Of a DNA stretch of 64,000 bases, positions 43,102 through 51,246 are shown piece after piece. Under the pieces are notes generated by a model that did no database searches, was not told the origin of the DNA, and was given only the letters and a program-made list of their open reading frames with translations. The DNA is from Amycolatopsis coloradensis (lineage in GTDB: Bacteria; Actinomycetota; Actinomycetes; Mycobacteriales; Pseudonocardiaceae). The stretch spans positions 1,565,014 to 1,629,013 of the forward strand of contig NZ_CP150484.1 of assembly GCF_037997115.1 (NCBI RefSeq), written 5' to 3'. Made by a program: the position numbers and the translations under genes. Within the stretch, counting starts at the first letter, position 1; each line of letters begins with the position of its first letter.

Positions 43102-43278
43102 TTGCAGCTCTCGCTCATCCTCGGCCTGGTCGCGTTGATCTTCGTGGTGGCCACCGTGCTGGTGATCGCGGAAGACCGGCGGGCCGCGCGGCGCGCGGCC
43201 CAGCGACGGCAGGCGAGGCTAGCGGACCTGGGCGAGGTCGACCCGCTCGCCACGCAGCGGCTGCAGCTCGATCGTTGA
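43102..43278 (+). CDS. Small single-pass membrane protein
   Basis: A 58-codon frame starting with TTG at 43102, preceded by GAGGAGG at good spacing. The product is one transmembrane helix (LSLILGLVALIFVVATVLVIAED) followed by a very basic segment RRAARRAAQRRQARL and LGEVDPLATQRLQLDR. Third-position GC is high throughout. Its last 60 bp overlap the convergent vanZ-like gene. An imperfect TTGTG-N8-CACAA repeat lies at 43073–43090. No family recognised. Confidence 0.6.
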   Translation: MQLSLILGLVALIFVVATVLVIAEDRRAARRAAQRRQARLADLGEVDPLATQRLQLDR

Positions 43279-43866
43279 GGGAACGGGCTTCCGCACGAGG
43301 CTGAGCAGCAATGCCCCGGCGATCCAGCCGAGCATCGCGCCACCGGTGTTGTTGAGCAGGTCGTCGACGTCGAAGATCCGGTACACGTAGGGCGCGGTGC
43401 CGAAGTTCGCGGTCAGCTGCGTGATCTCGATCAGCAGCGACGCGGCGAGCCCGATCAGCGTCGTGCCGATGAGGCCGCGCTTCCAGAGCGTCCTGGCGAA
43501 GAAGCCGAGCGGGACGAACAGCAGCACGTTCATGGTGGCCTGCTGGAAGGTCTGGGTGGTGAACCAGTCGGCCATCGGCAGCCCGTGCTTGAGCAGTTCG
43601 GTGTGGATGTCGGTGACCCACTGGAACGGATGCAACTGCACGGTCTGACTCAGCCGTTTGACTCCGGGCCCGGGAAGCGGCAGGAAGGTCACCGCCAGGG
43701 TCATGGTGATGTAGAGCAGCACGGCGGCCATGGTCAGGACGGGACGAAGCCGCACCCGGCCGTACCGCGCGTGCAGGACGATCAGCTGCGGGATCAGTAC
43801 CGTCGCCCAGAGCGCGAAGAAGCCGATCAAGCCGTACTGCAGGGCGGTGACCTGTGCGTTCGTCAT
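43219..43866 (-). CDS. VanZ-family membrane protein
   Basis: A 215-residue VanZ-like protein with five predicted transmembrane helices. VanZ gives low-level teicoplanin resistance in enterococci, but most family members are of unknown function. Typical segments: LLYITMTLAVTFLPLP, HPFQWVTDIHTELLKHG, ATMNVLLFVPLGFFARTLWKR and IEITQLTANFGTAPYVYRIFDVDDLLNNTGGAMLGWIAG. ATG at 43866; another in-frame ATG seven codons upstream is possible. The 3' end overlaps the small membrane-protein gene. Confidence 0.87.
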   Translation of the reverse strand: MTNAQVTALQYGLIGFFALWATVLIPQLIVLHARYGRVRLRPVLTMAAVLLYITMTLAVTFLPLPGPGVKRLSQTVQLHPFQWVTDIHTELLKHGLPMADWFTTQTFQQATMNVLLFVPLGFFARTLWKRGLIGTTLIGLAASLLIEITQLTANFGTAPYVYRIFDVDDLLNNTGGAMLGWIAGALLLSLVRKPVPSTIELQPLRGERVDLAQVR

Positions 43867-44016
43867 GGCCACGACGTTATGGATCATGCGGGTGCGGCCA
43901 CTTCGGTCGAAGGGCCGCCGCTGCCGGTGGCGGATCGGCCGAGTGGCCGACCCCGATCTTGGCCGATCGGCGATATTCGTTCCCTGATCCGCCGGTGGAC
44001 GTGGGATTCTGCCCGG

Positions 44017-44493
44017 ATGGTGCTCGTTCGACGGCTCATCCCCGCGGACCTCGACCTCTTCCGTGAGATCCGCCTGCGTGCCCTGACGGACACGCCCGAG
44101 AACTACGGTTCGATCGCCGCGGCCGAACGCGCGCAATCCGACGAGGAGTGGCTCGCGAAACTGACCGGGGACGTCTGGTTCGCCGCCTTCGACGACGGGC
44201 GTCCGGTGGGTCTCGTCGCCGGTCGGGCGCGGGACGACGGCTGGATCCTTTACTCGATGTGGGTCGCGCCCGAAGCCCGTCGCCGGGGGGTGGGCACCAA
44301 GCTGATGGGTGAAGTGCGGTCGGTCGCCGAGGAAGACGGTGCGCGCGAGGTGTGGCTGCACGTCGCGGAGGACAACGACCACGCGCGGCAGCTGTACCTG
44401 CGGCTGGGATTCATCGCGACGGGGGAACTGGAGCCGATGCCGAATGACGTCACCCGGCGGCGCGAACGTCTTTATCTGCCTGTCGCCGTGTGA
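44017..44493 (+). CDS. GNAT-family N-acetyltransferase
   Basis: A 158-residue GNAT: VRRLIPADLDLFREIRLRALTDTPENYG at the N terminus, the acetyl-CoA pyrophosphate loop VAPEARRRGVGTKLMGEV and the C-terminal AEDNDHARQLYLRLGFIATGE. This subgroup is often annotated as RimI-like but the substrate is unknown. Divergent from vanZ. Confidence 0.85.
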   Translation: MVLVRRLIPADLDLFREIRLRALTDTPENYGSIAAAERAQSDEEWLAKLTGDVWFAAFDDGRPVGLVAGRARDDGWILYSMWVAPEARRRGVGTKLMGEVRSVAEEDGAREVWLHVAEDNDHARQLYLRLGFIATGELEPMPNDVTRRRERLYLPVAV

Positions 44494-44576
44494 CGTTTGC
44501 CTATCGTCCTGCTTTCTGCCCTGGTGAAGGTCAAATCCGCAAGGCAGACTCCTCCGCCGTGCGAATCGGAGGAAGC

Positions 44577-46262
44577 ATGAAACTCTCTACCCGGCTGGCC
44601 GTAGTCGCCGGCGCCGCGCTGACCGCGCTGGCCGCCGTCGCCGCGCCCGCGTCCGCCACGTCGGCGACCACCGACGTCCGGCTGATCACCTTCAACGATT
44701 TGCACGGCAACCTCGAACCGCCGTCCGGTTCGAGCGGCCGTGTCACGCTGCCCGACGGCACGACCGTCAACGCGGGCGGCGCCGCCTACCTCGCGACGCA
44801 CCTGAAGAAGCTTCGCGGCGAAGCGCGCAACTCGGTCACCCTTTCGGCAGGTGACAGCATCGGCGCGTCGCCGGTGATCTCGGCGCTGTTCCACGACGAG
44901 CCGACCGTCGAACTGCTGAACCAGCTCGGTGTCGAAGCTTCCGTGGTGGGCAACCACGAATTCGACGAGGGTCTCGAGGAACTCCGCCGGATGCAGCACG
45001 GCGGCTGCCACCCGACCGACGGTTGCCAGTTCCGCGAGTCCTTCAAGGGCGCGAACTTCCCCTTCCTCGGGTCCAATGTGTACTACGAGAACGGCTTCCC
45101 GGTGTTGCTGCCGTTCAGCATCGAGTTCTCCGGCGGCGTCCCGATCGGCGTCATCGGCGCGACGCTGAAGGATCTGCCGCAGGTCGTCACCCCGGAGGCG
45201 ATCAAGGGCCTGAAGTTCGGCGAAGAGGTCCAAGCCATCGACCGCACCGCCAAGCTGCTCGACCTGGTCGGGGTCAAGGCACAGGTCGTGCTGCTGCACC
45301 AGGGCGACAACTCCGAGACCGCGGGTCCGGACGAATGCAAGGTCAAACCGGGCGCGGCGACCGAGATCGCGCGACGGGTGACGTCCACAGTGGACGCCGT
45401 CTTCACCGGGCACAGCCACCAGCAGTACAACTGCGTGATCGACGACCCCGCGGGCAACCCGCGCCCGGTGATCCAGGGCGCGTCGTTCGGCCGTCTGCTG
45501 TCGGTCGTCGACCTGAAGATCGACCGCCGCACCCTTGACGTCGTCCGTGGTGAAACCAAGGCGCACAACCAGATCGTCACCCGCGACGTCACGCCGGACG
45601 CCGACGTGCTGAAGCTGATCGACGAGGCGAAGACCAAGGCCGCGCCGATCGCGAACAAGGCCGTCGGCACCATCACCGCGGATCTGGTCGCCAAGGGCGC
45701 CGCCTCCGGCGAATCGCCGCTCGGCGACGTCATCGCGGACGCCCAGCTCGAAGCCACGAAGTCGAACGGCGCCCAGATCGCCATGACGAACCCGGGCGGC
45801 ATCCGCACGGACTTCACCTACGCGTCGTCACCCGCCGGCGAAGGCGACGGTGTCGTGACCTACGGCGAGGCGTTCGCCGTGCAGCCGTTCGCGAACATCA
45901 TGCAGACGATCACGCTCACCGGGGCGGACCTGAAGAACGTGCTCGAACAGCAGTGGCAGGCCAACGGGGTCGTGCGGATCCTGCAGATCTCGAAGTCGCT
46001 CAAGTACTCGTACTCGGCGTCGGCGGCCCAGGGAGCACGCGTCTCGAACCTGACGCTCGACGGCACGCCGATCGACCCGGCGGTGTCGTACCGCGTTTCG
46101 GTGAACAACTTCCTCGCCGCCGGCGGGGACGGCTTCACCGAGTTCACGAAGGGGACCAACCTGTCGGGTGGTCCAGTGGACCTGGACGCGCTGATCGCGT
46201 ACTTCGGCGCGCACCCGGGTATCGCTCCGCCCGCCGCGGACCGGATCACCGTCCTGCCGTAG
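44577..46262 (+). CDS. Secreted 5'-nucleotidase / 2',3'-cyclic phosphodiesterase (UshA-like)
   Basis: A 561-residue extracellular metallophosphatase for nucleotide salvage. Sec signal KLSTRLAVVAGAALTALAAVAAPASA; metallophosphoesterase domain (30–330) with ITFNDLHGNLEP, LSAGDSIGASP, VVGNHEFDEG and FTGHSHQQY metal ligands; 5'-nucleotidase C-terminal domain (350–561) with MTNPGGIRTDF and NFLAAGGDGFTEF substrate-binding motifs. ATG at 44577 has GGAGGA upstream. A palindrome follows the stop. Confidence 0.93.
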   Translation: MKLSTRLAVVAGAALTALAAVAAPASATSATTDVRLITFNDLHGNLEPPSGSSGRVTLPDGTTVNAGGAAYLATHLKKLRGEARNSVTLSAGDSIGASPVISALFHDEPTVELLNQLGVEASVVGNHEFDEGLEELRRMQHGGCHPTDGCQFRESFKGANFPFLGSNVYYENGFPVLLPFSIEFSGGVPIGVIGATLKDLPQVVTPEAIKGLKFGEEVQAIDRTAKLLDLVGVKAQVVLLHQGDNSETAGPDECKVKPGAATEIARRVTSTVDAVFTGHSHQQYNCVIDDPAGNPRPVIQGASFGRLLSVVDLKIDRRTLDVVRGETKAHNQIVTRDVTPDADVLKLIDEAKTKAAPIANKAVGTITADLVAKGAASGESPLGDVIADAQLEATKSNGAQIAMTNPGGIRTDFTYASSPAGEGDGVVTYGEAFAVQPFANIMQTITLTGADLKNVLEQQWQANGVVRILQISKSLKYSYSASAAQGARVSNLTLDGTPIDPAVSYRVSVNNFLAAGGDGFTEFTKGTNLSGGPVDLDALIAYFGAHPGIAPPAADRITVLP

Positions 46263-46276
46263 CCCTCGCGAGTGCC

Positions 46277-46323
46277 ATGAAAGGTCCCTTCCTTGCGAAA
46301 TTTGCGAGGAAGGGGCCTTTCAT
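46277..46323. repeat. Intergenic palindrome downstream of the nucleotidase gene
   Basis: Arms ATGAAAGGTCCCTTCCTTGC and GCGAGGAAGGGGCCTTTCAT pair with three mismatches around a GAAATTT centre. Similar in size and composition to 15811–15865. Likely terminator and member of the dispersed family. Confidence 0.82.
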
Positions 46324-46362
46324 TGCGTCTACGGGGTGGTTTTGTCAGTGACCCAGGGCACA

Positions 46363-46710
46363 ATGGCCGCCATGACGACCTGGGAAGAAGTCGTGGAACT
46401 GGCGGGCAGGCTGCCTGAGGTCGAGGAGTCCACGTCGTACCGCACGCCGTCGCTCAAGGTCGCGGGCAAGAGCTTCGCCCGGCTGCGCACCGAGGCCGAG
46501 GGCGGGCTGATGCTGCTGTGCGAGCACGCGGAGAAGGAGGCCCTGCTGGCCTCCGGCGACCCCGCGTACTTCACCACGCCGCATTACGACGGCTACGGCG
46601 CGATCCTCGTCGACTTGGAGAAGGTCGAGAAGACGCAGCTGCGCGAACTCATCGAGGAGGCCTGGCGGATGAAGGCGCCCGCCAGGCTCACGAAAGGACT
46701 GAACGACTAG
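46363..46710 (+). CDS. MmcQ/YjbR-family protein
   Basis: A 115-residue protein of the DUF419 MmcQ/YjbR fold: TTWEEVVELAGRLPEVEESTSYRTPSLKVAGKSFARL, YFTTPHYDGYGAILVDLEKV and ELIEEAWRMKAPARLTKGL. Double-wing DNA-binding-like fold, function unknown. ATG 46363 (AGGG upstream) or 46372. Convergent 4-nt overlap with the next gene. Confidence 0.87.
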   Translation: MAAMTTWEEVVELAGRLPEVEESTSYRTPSLKVAGKSFARLRTEAEGGLMLLCEHAEKEALLASGDPAYFTTPHYDGYGAILVDLEKVEKTQLRELIEEAWRMKAPARLTKGLND

Positions 46711-47234
46711 CGGAGTTCTCCTTCGAGCAGGCTCATCAGATACTCGTCGTGCCACTCGCCGTTCTGGCCGCGGAACGACTGCCGGTGCCTGCCGTCCACC
46801 TGGAACCCGAGCTTCTTGTAGACGTGGATCGCGGCCTCGTTGTCGACCACGACCCACAGCGCGATCATGTGCAGCCGCATCATGTCGAAGCCGTAGCGGC
46901 AGAGGGTGCGCATGGCGTCGGTGCCGTAGCCGCCGCCCCAGTGGTCCTTCTCGCCGAGATAGATGTCGAGTTCCGCGCGTCCCTGCTCCGGGGTGGCGTC
47001 GCGCAGCGTGCAGGTGCCGATCAGCGTGCCGACGGCGAGGCTCTCGATCGCGAAGTTCGCCTGGCTGAAGCTGTTGGGCTTCCGGTGGGCGAAGCGCTCG
47101 CGGATCTGGGCGAGGGATTCCGGGTGGTCCGCGGTCAGCCAGCGCGTGACCTCCGGGTCGTTGTGCCAGCGCCACAGCGTGTCCGCGTCCTCGGGTTCCA
47201 GCGGGCGCAAGCGGATCAGTTCACCGGTCAGCAT
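46707..47234 (-). CDS. RimJ/RimL-type GNAT N-acetyltransferase
   Basis: A 175-residue GNAT of the AAC(6')/RimJ type: LTGELIRLRPLEPEDADTLWRWHNDPEVTRWL, DIYLGEKDHWGGGYGTDAMRTLCRYGFD (acetyl-CoA loop) and VVVDNEAAIHVYKKLGFQVDGRHRQSF. Substrate could be an aminoglycoside, a ribosomal protein or another amine; no resistance context is visible. ATG 47234. Confidence 0.85.
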   Translation of the reverse strand: MLTGELIRLRPLEPEDADTLWRWHNDPEVTRWLTADHPESLAQIRERFAHRKPNSFSQANFAIESLAVGTLIGTCTLRDATPEQGRAELDIYLGEKDHWGGGYGTDAMRTLCRYGFDMMRLHMIALWVVVDNEAAIHVYKKLGFQVDGRHRQSFRGQNGEWHDEYLMSLLEGELR

Positions 47235-47269
47235 CGTCCATCCCAAAGATCGGTATCGGACTTTCCAGA

Positions 47270-47662
47270 CTATTGGGCGACACCCGCGAGCAGCCACCGC
47301 TTAACGGGGACTTCCAGCAGCACCCTGGCGCCGAACGGCTCGATCTCCTCGCCTGCCGCCCAGCCGTCGTACTTCGCCGCCAGGGCCGCCAAAACGTCTT
47401 CGCGCAGGGCTCCGCCATGGAGGCGTGCCAGGCCTTCGGCGACAACCGGCGCGTCACCGTCTTCCAGCGCGAGGCTGACGCGCGGATCGTTGCCGACGTT
47501 GCGCACCTTCACGTTCCGCTCGCCGCTGCCGATCCAGAAGACGTCGTCGAGGTACACGAACCACACCGGCGTGACGTGCGGCGATCCGTCCGCCCGGAGC
47601 GTGCACAACCAGGCGTTGCGCTCCCGCGCGAGTCGTTCGATAAGCGATTGGTCACGTTTCAC
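47270..47662 (-). CDS. Pyridoxamine-phosphate-oxidase-fold (F420/FMN) protein
   Basis: A 130-residue split-beta-barrel flavin/F420-binding protein: ARERNAWLCTLRADGSPHVTPVWFVYLDDVFWIGSGERNVKVRNVGNDPRVSLALED is the PPOX-class F420-dependent signature region. Substrate unknown. GTG start at 47662; longer readings continue into the oppositely oriented DUF4279 gene and are rejected. Confidence 0.82.
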   Translation of the reverse strand: MKRDQSLIERLARERNAWLCTLRADGSPHVTPVWFVYLDDVFWIGSGERNVKVRNVGNDPRVSLALEDGDAPVVAEGLARLHGGALREDVLAALAAKYDGWAAGEEIEPFGARVLLEVPVKRWLLAGVAQ

Positions 47663-47698
47663 CTGGTCAGCCTGCCCGAAAGCTAGGGTGCCGGGCGT

Positions 47699-48100
47699 AT
47701 GAAGGTCCACCAGTACTGCTACTTCGCCTTGAAGAGCGAAACCGTGTCCGCCGGGGAGATCACCGCGCGGCTCGGCATGGAGCCCGACGAGGTCCTGGTA
47801 CTGGGTTCGCGGTCCGCCGAACACCGGTTGCCGCGGATGCACGCCTGGAAGGTGACGCACCGCGGTTCGGAACCGGTCGACGACCAGATCGAGAGCGTGA
47901 TCGGCAGGCTCGCCCCGGTCCGCCCGGAAATCCGGAAGCTGGTGGACGAAGGCGCGAGCGCGGTGCTGCAAGTGGTGCGGTATTTCCATCACCGTGACGG
48001 CGGCGAGGAGTTCGGCTGGCACCTCTCGCCCGCCGTGCTCGCGTTCCTCACCGAAGCCGCCGCCGCGCTCGACGTCGACGAGTACGACCTCAGCGAATGA
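47699..48100 (+). CDS. DUF4279 family protein
   Basis: A 133-residue protein with the DUF4279 pattern: YCYFALKSETVSAGEITARLGMEPDEVLVLGSRSAEHRLPRMHAWKVTHRG, then DDQIESVIGRLAPVRPEIRKLV and the WHLSPAVLAFLTEAAAALDVDEYDLSE C terminus. Function unknown; some members sit beside toxin or immunity genes. None is seen here. Confidence 0.75.
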   Translation: MKVHQYCYFALKSETVSAGEITARLGMEPDEVLVLGSRSAEHRLPRMHAWKVTHRGSEPVDDQIESVIGRLAPVRPEIRKLVDEGASAVLQVVRYFHHRDGGEEFGWHLSPAVLAFLTEAAAALDVDEYDLSE

Positions 48101-48184
48101 GCTTCCGCCGGTCCGGTGCGCGGCGGGAACGCCGAAGATGGTGGGATGGTGCCCCACAGCCGGACAACCCGTTGGGAGCCCAGC

Positions 48185-48838
48185 ATGTCGAGCGAGAACT
48201 GGCCGCTGAGTCAGGATCCCGAGTCGCCGGTGATCATCTCCCGGTCGCTGGTGGAGGACCCGTCGAACCTCGCGTTCGTCGTCCTCGACGACGACGGTGA
48301 CTGGTTCATCAGCGACGGCAACGAGTTCTCCGAGGACATGGAGGAGAACAAGGACGCGTTCGGCGCGCTGCCGCTGCGGGAAGCGGTGGAGCTCATCCCC
48401 GAACTCGCCGCGCTCGCCGGCCTGCCCACCGGCATGGCCGCCGACTGGGATCCGGAGCGGCGCTCGTGGCTGCTGAGTTCGGTCGCCGACTCGGACGACG
48501 ACGAGGAAGACCTCCTGGTGCGCGCCGCCCGCCTCGCCGCGTGGACGCATCCGGGCTCACCGCTGGAAGAAGTCCAGGTGAGTACTGAACTCGCCGAGAT
48601 CTCCACCGACCCCGCCGCCCCGGCCCGCGCCGTGCGCCAGGTCGTCCGCGAGGCCGACGGCAGCTGGCTGCTCGTCGGCTTCCAGGTGCCGGAGAACGAG
48701 GACTTCGAGGTCGAAGCCCTCGAAATGGAGCACGCCGTCACCCTGTACCCGGACGTCGCCCTGGTGCTGAGCGCCGCGCCCGGCCAGGTGTACGACCGGC
48801 CGAGCGCCGACGCCCCCTGGGAACTCGTCGAAGGCTGA
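48185..48838 (+). CDS. Conserved hypothetical acidic protein
   Basis: No family recognised. A 217-residue acidic cytoplasmic protein: NLAFVVLDDDGDWFISDGNEFSEDMEENKDAFGALPLREAVELIPELAALAGLP, an Asp/Glu-rich patch SDDDEEDLLV and a C-terminal HAVTLYPDVALVLSAAPGQVYDRP. ATG at 48185 has GGGAG upstream. It ends 4 bp from the convergent GNAT gene. Confidence 0.75.
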   Translation: MSSENWPLSQDPESPVIISRSLVEDPSNLAFVVLDDDGDWFISDGNEFSEDMEENKDAFGALPLREAVELIPELAALAGLPTGMAADWDPERRSWLLSSVADSDDDEEDLLVRAARLAAWTHPGSPLEEVQVSTELAEISTDPAAPARAVRQVVREADGSWLLVGFQVPENEDFEVEALEMEHAVTLYPDVALVLSAAPGQVYDRPSADAPWELVEG

Positions 48839-48842
48839 CCCC

Positions 48843-49331
48843 TCAGCCGAAGTCGCAGTACATGACGTGCAGCCCGATGCGCCCCAGCGTCGGGTGCTCG
48901 AACGCGCCCGGCACCGTGCCGACGATCTCGAACCCGAGCCGCTCGTAGATCCGGACCCCGGCCACGTTCGATTCGGCGACCGCGTTGAACTGCATCCCCG
49001 CGAAACCCTGCTCCCTGGCCCACTGCAGAGCGTTCGCGCACAGCGCACCGCCGATGCCCTTGCCGCGAACTTCCTTGTCCACCATGAAACTGGCCGTCGC
49101 CACATGCGACCCGGGTCCGCCGCGGTTCGGCCCCATCTTGGCCGTGCCGAGCACACGGCCGTCCTCGACCGCGACCACCGTCCGGCCAGGCGAAGCCTCG
49201 ATCCAGCTCGCGCGCGCGGCGTCCTCGGTGAGGTCCGGGTCGTAGGTGTACGTGTCCGCGGCCCGCACGACTTCGCGCACGATCGGCCAAACCTGCGCCC
49301 AGTCCTCTTCGGTGAATTCCCGGATCTCCAT
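48843..49331 (-). CDS. GNAT-family N-acetyltransferase (phosphinothricin-type)
   Basis: A 162-residue GNAT: EIREFTEEDWAQVWPIVREVVRAADTYTYDPDLTEDAARASW, ATASFMVDKEVRGKGIGGALCANALQWAREQGFAGMQFNAV (acetyl-CoA loop) and YERLGFEIVGTVPGAFEHPTLGRIGLHVMYCD. The C-terminal HPTLGRIGLHVMY block is shared with many L-amino-acid or phosphinothricin-type acetyltransferases. ATG 49331; a GTG three codons upstream is possible. Confidence 0.85.
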   Translation of the reverse strand: MEIREFTEEDWAQVWPIVREVVRAADTYTYDPDLTEDAARASWIEASPGRTVVAVEDGRVLGTAKMGPNRGGPGSHVATASFMVDKEVRGKGIGGALCANALQWAREQGFAGMQFNAVAESNVAGVRIYERLGFEIVGTVPGAFEHPTLGRIGLHVMYCDFG

Positions 49332-49358
49332 ACCCGGCACGGTAACAACGCTGGGAAA

Positions 49359-49778
49359 TCAATAACCGGTTCGCGGTTCTGCCGCCATCGCCAGACGAAG
49401 TCGGAAAGCAAGAGCAGGCCGGTGACCGTCAAACCCGAGCCGATCCAGATTTGCGTCGAGCCGGATTCCCGCTCGACGCGGCCTGGACAGAACGATGGTC
49501 GAAAACGCTCAGATCGCCGTCTTCCGCCAACGTGGCCAGCAAGCGGCGAACCTCGTCGTTCTGCTGTCGGGAGAAACCCGGGGAATTCAAGCGAGGCGTC
49601 CCGGAGCACTCCCGGACCCGTACATCTCAGCGGTTCCCCTGTGGACGCGTCGAGATATTGCCCTGTCGCCCCGCATTCGTCACCCGCCTTGGCGAAAACG
49701 ACGGTGTACGGCCCAGGGGTGCTGCCCGTGTTCAAGCCGACGATGAGGAAGATCCCCGCCGACCAGGAGGAGCGGCAC
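49359..49778 (-). pseudogene. Decayed small membrane-protein gene with several frameshifts
   Basis: Three partial frames on the minus strand together read like one protein: VPLLLVGG, then IFLIVGLNTGSTPGPYTVVFAKAGDECGATGQYLDASTGEPLRC, then PGFSRQQNDEVRRLLATLAEDGDLSVFDHRSVQA and finally SGSTQIWIGSGLTVTGLLLLSDFVWRWRQNR. Each lies in a different frame from the last, so at least three indels are needed. The whole resembles an actinobacterial two-helix membrane protein with an extracytoplasmic Cys pair. No intact copy is seen. Confidence 0.5.
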
Positions 49779-49853
49779 GCGCCAGAAGCCAGCCGCTCAG
49801 CGAGGGACGGGTCCCCGGCTTCGGCTCAGGTCGCGACAGGGCCGGTGACGCGG

Positions 49854-49900
49854 GACTGTGTGGATTTTGGGACATCTGACGTCCCGAAATCCACACAGTC
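49854..49900. terminator. 20-bp-arm hairpin at the end of the ydcF-like gene
   Basis: GACTGTGTGGATTTTGGGAC (49854–49873) and GTCCCGAAATCCACACAGTC (49881–49900) pair with one mismatch around ATCTGAC. The right arm overlaps the stop codon end of the ydcF-like gene (49899). Strong terminator candidate. Confidence 0.85.
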
Positions 49901-50564
49901 ACCAGTCCTGAGGCAAAAGGCGTTCTCTGAAGCCAACCTGGACCAAACGATCGTAAGCCTCGGCGACGTTGTTCGGGATGTCCTGCTGGACAGCGAAACC
50001 GCGCTCGGCATAGACGGTGATCCGTTGCGTGTCACCGACGAGCATGGTGATGACGCGGTCCACGTCGCCGATGCTCGCGACGTAGTCATCCAGCGGCAAC
50101 GGTCGGGAAGCGCAGATGACGTCGACCCCTGGCCAGAGTTTCTTGCAGGTCGCGTAAGCGCGCCGCTGCTGGTACGGCCGCGAGATGAGGACGACAGATC
50201 CCACCTCGATGCCGCGAGAATCTAGCAACGCGCGCGTGAGCGTGATGTTGTCCCCCGTGTTCCGTGCCTCGGGCTCGACCAGGATGGCGTCGTCCGGCAC
50301 GCCCAGCTCAAGTGCGTGTTCGCGGTAGTGCACTGCCTCGCCGCGAGGGAACCGTTCGACAGTGGTCGGCGCGTTCGCCCCGGTGAAGACGATGAGCGGG
50401 AACATCCCGGCATGGAACAGTTCCGCGGCGTAGGTGGCGACGCCGAGGTCGTGGCTGCCGAGTCCGATGCCGACGTCGGCGGGCCGGAGTTCGTGGTGCA
50501 TGTCGTGGTAGTCCCAGAGCGTCCGGACGTCGGCGCGAAGATCGTCCGGCAAGGTTTCGGTCAT
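49899..50564 (-). CDS. YdcF/DUF218-family protein (chromosomal copy)
   Basis: A 221-residue DUF218 (YdcF/SanA/ElyC) fold protein: ADVGIGLGSHDLGVATYAAELFHAGMFPLIVFTGANAPTTVERFPRGEAVHYREHALELGVPDDAILVEPEARNTGDNITLTRALL...VVLISRPYQQRRAYATCKKLWP. In E. coli YdcF binds SAM; no enzymatic role is proven. No signal peptide or membrane helix, unlike SanA. ATG at 50564 has GGAG upstream. A close paralogue (about 80% identical by eye) is carried by the adjacent element at 54565–55227. Confidence 0.88.
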   Translation of the reverse strand: MTETLPDDLRADVRTLWDYHDMHHELRPADVGIGLGSHDLGVATYAAELFHAGMFPLIVFTGANAPTTVERFPRGEAVHYREHALELGVPDDAILVEPEARNTGDNITLTRALLDSRGIEVGSVVLISRPYQQRRAYATCKKLWPGVDVICASRPLPLDDYVASIGDVDRVITMLVGDTQRITVYAERGFAVQQDIPNNVAEAYDRLVQVGFRERLLPQDW

Positions 50565-50582
50565 CGGGGACTCCGAAGCAAA

Positions 50583-50631
50583 GCGAAAGCCCCAGGTCCT
50601 CAGTGGACATCCACTGAACTGGGGCTTTCGC
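50583..50631. terminator. tRNA-Gly terminator hairpin, chromosomal (left) copy
   Basis: GCGAAAGCCCCAG / CTGGGGCTTTCGC arms enclose a second palindrome CAGTGGACATCCACTG. This was the terminator of the tRNA-Gly gene before the element inserted. It is nearly identical to 62774–62822. Confidence 0.85.
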
Positions 50632-50635
50632 GAGA

Positions 50636-50677
50636 GAGCGGATGACGGGAATCGAACCCGCGTATTCAGCTTGGGAA
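50636..50677. repeat. attL: truncated 3' part of tRNA-Gly
   Basis: This 42-bp sequence is identical to 62827–62868, where it is part of the intact tRNA-Gly(CCC). Sequence similarity ends abruptly at 50677, inside the anticodon arm. It is the left attachment site of the integrated element and leaves a 41-nt tRNA remnant on the minus strand. Confidence 0.93.
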
Positions 50678-50762
50678 CCAGGGTGATCATGCTGGAAAGT
50701 GCCCCTGACCTGCGGATTAGCCTGCCTCGCTGTGCCCGCCGTTGACCTTGGTTGACCGGCCC

Positions 50763-50783
50763 TAATGGCACGCTAATGGCATG
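50763..50783 (+). repeat. Left arm repeats TAATGGCAYG (x2)
   Basis: TAATGGCACGC followed directly by TAATGGCATG, an 11-bp period. The same double repeat occurs at 62731–62752, and each pair lies about 75–85 bp inside its att core. They are good candidates for integrase arm-type or Xis binding sites. Nearby GTTGACC is repeated at 50741 and 50751. Confidence 0.6.
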
Positions 50784-50922
50784 ACCTGGGCTCTGCCCAC
50801 ACCTCCCCCGCCATCCCGATACGAAGCCAGCACGCGGCCGGTGGTGCCGGGTCAAGGCACGCTTTCCCGCCTTGACGCGGTGCTACCGGCCGTAGTCATG
50901 ATCCGGCTTCGGGGTGGTGGCT

Positions 50923-51150
50923 CTAGCGTTCGGGAAGCTTGCGGCTAAGCGTGTCCATGGCGCCAGCTAAGTCGGCTGCGCCCCGGAGGGTGATCGAGTC
51001 GTCTTGCATGTGCTTCAGCTGGTGATACACCGCCAGGATGCCCTCGACGCCGGCCAGCTGGATCGGGTCCGCGTTGTCTCGGCCATGTTCGAGGGCTTCG
51101 CGTGCTGCGGAGGCGTGTGCTTCTGCTGCGGAGCGGTCTGAGGTCGGCAT
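50923..51150 (-). CDS. Small hypothetical protein
   Basis: A 75-residue helical, charged protein (RSAAEAHASAAREALEHGRDNADPIQLAGVEGILAVYHQLKHMQDDSITLRGAADLAGAMDTLSRKLPER) with no membrane segment and high-GC third positions. Element-encoded; no family recognised. ATG 51150. Confidence 0.6.
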   Translation of the reverse strand: MPTSDRSAAEAHASAAREALEHGRDNADPIQLAGVEGILAVYHQLKHMQDDSITLRGAADLAGAMDTLSRKLPER

Positions 51151-51246
51151 GAGATCGACCCTGCCAGCGGCACTGGGCTGCGTAACTAGGCCGATGAGTT
51201 GATCGTCGTCAGCGGTGGCGCGCTGTGCGGTCTACCGGTCCGGCGA

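Noticed and set aside
43219-43866. VanZ and VanW (35877–37715) as vancomycin resistance
   Set aside because: No vanH/A/X or regulator genes; both families are widespread outside resistance clusters.
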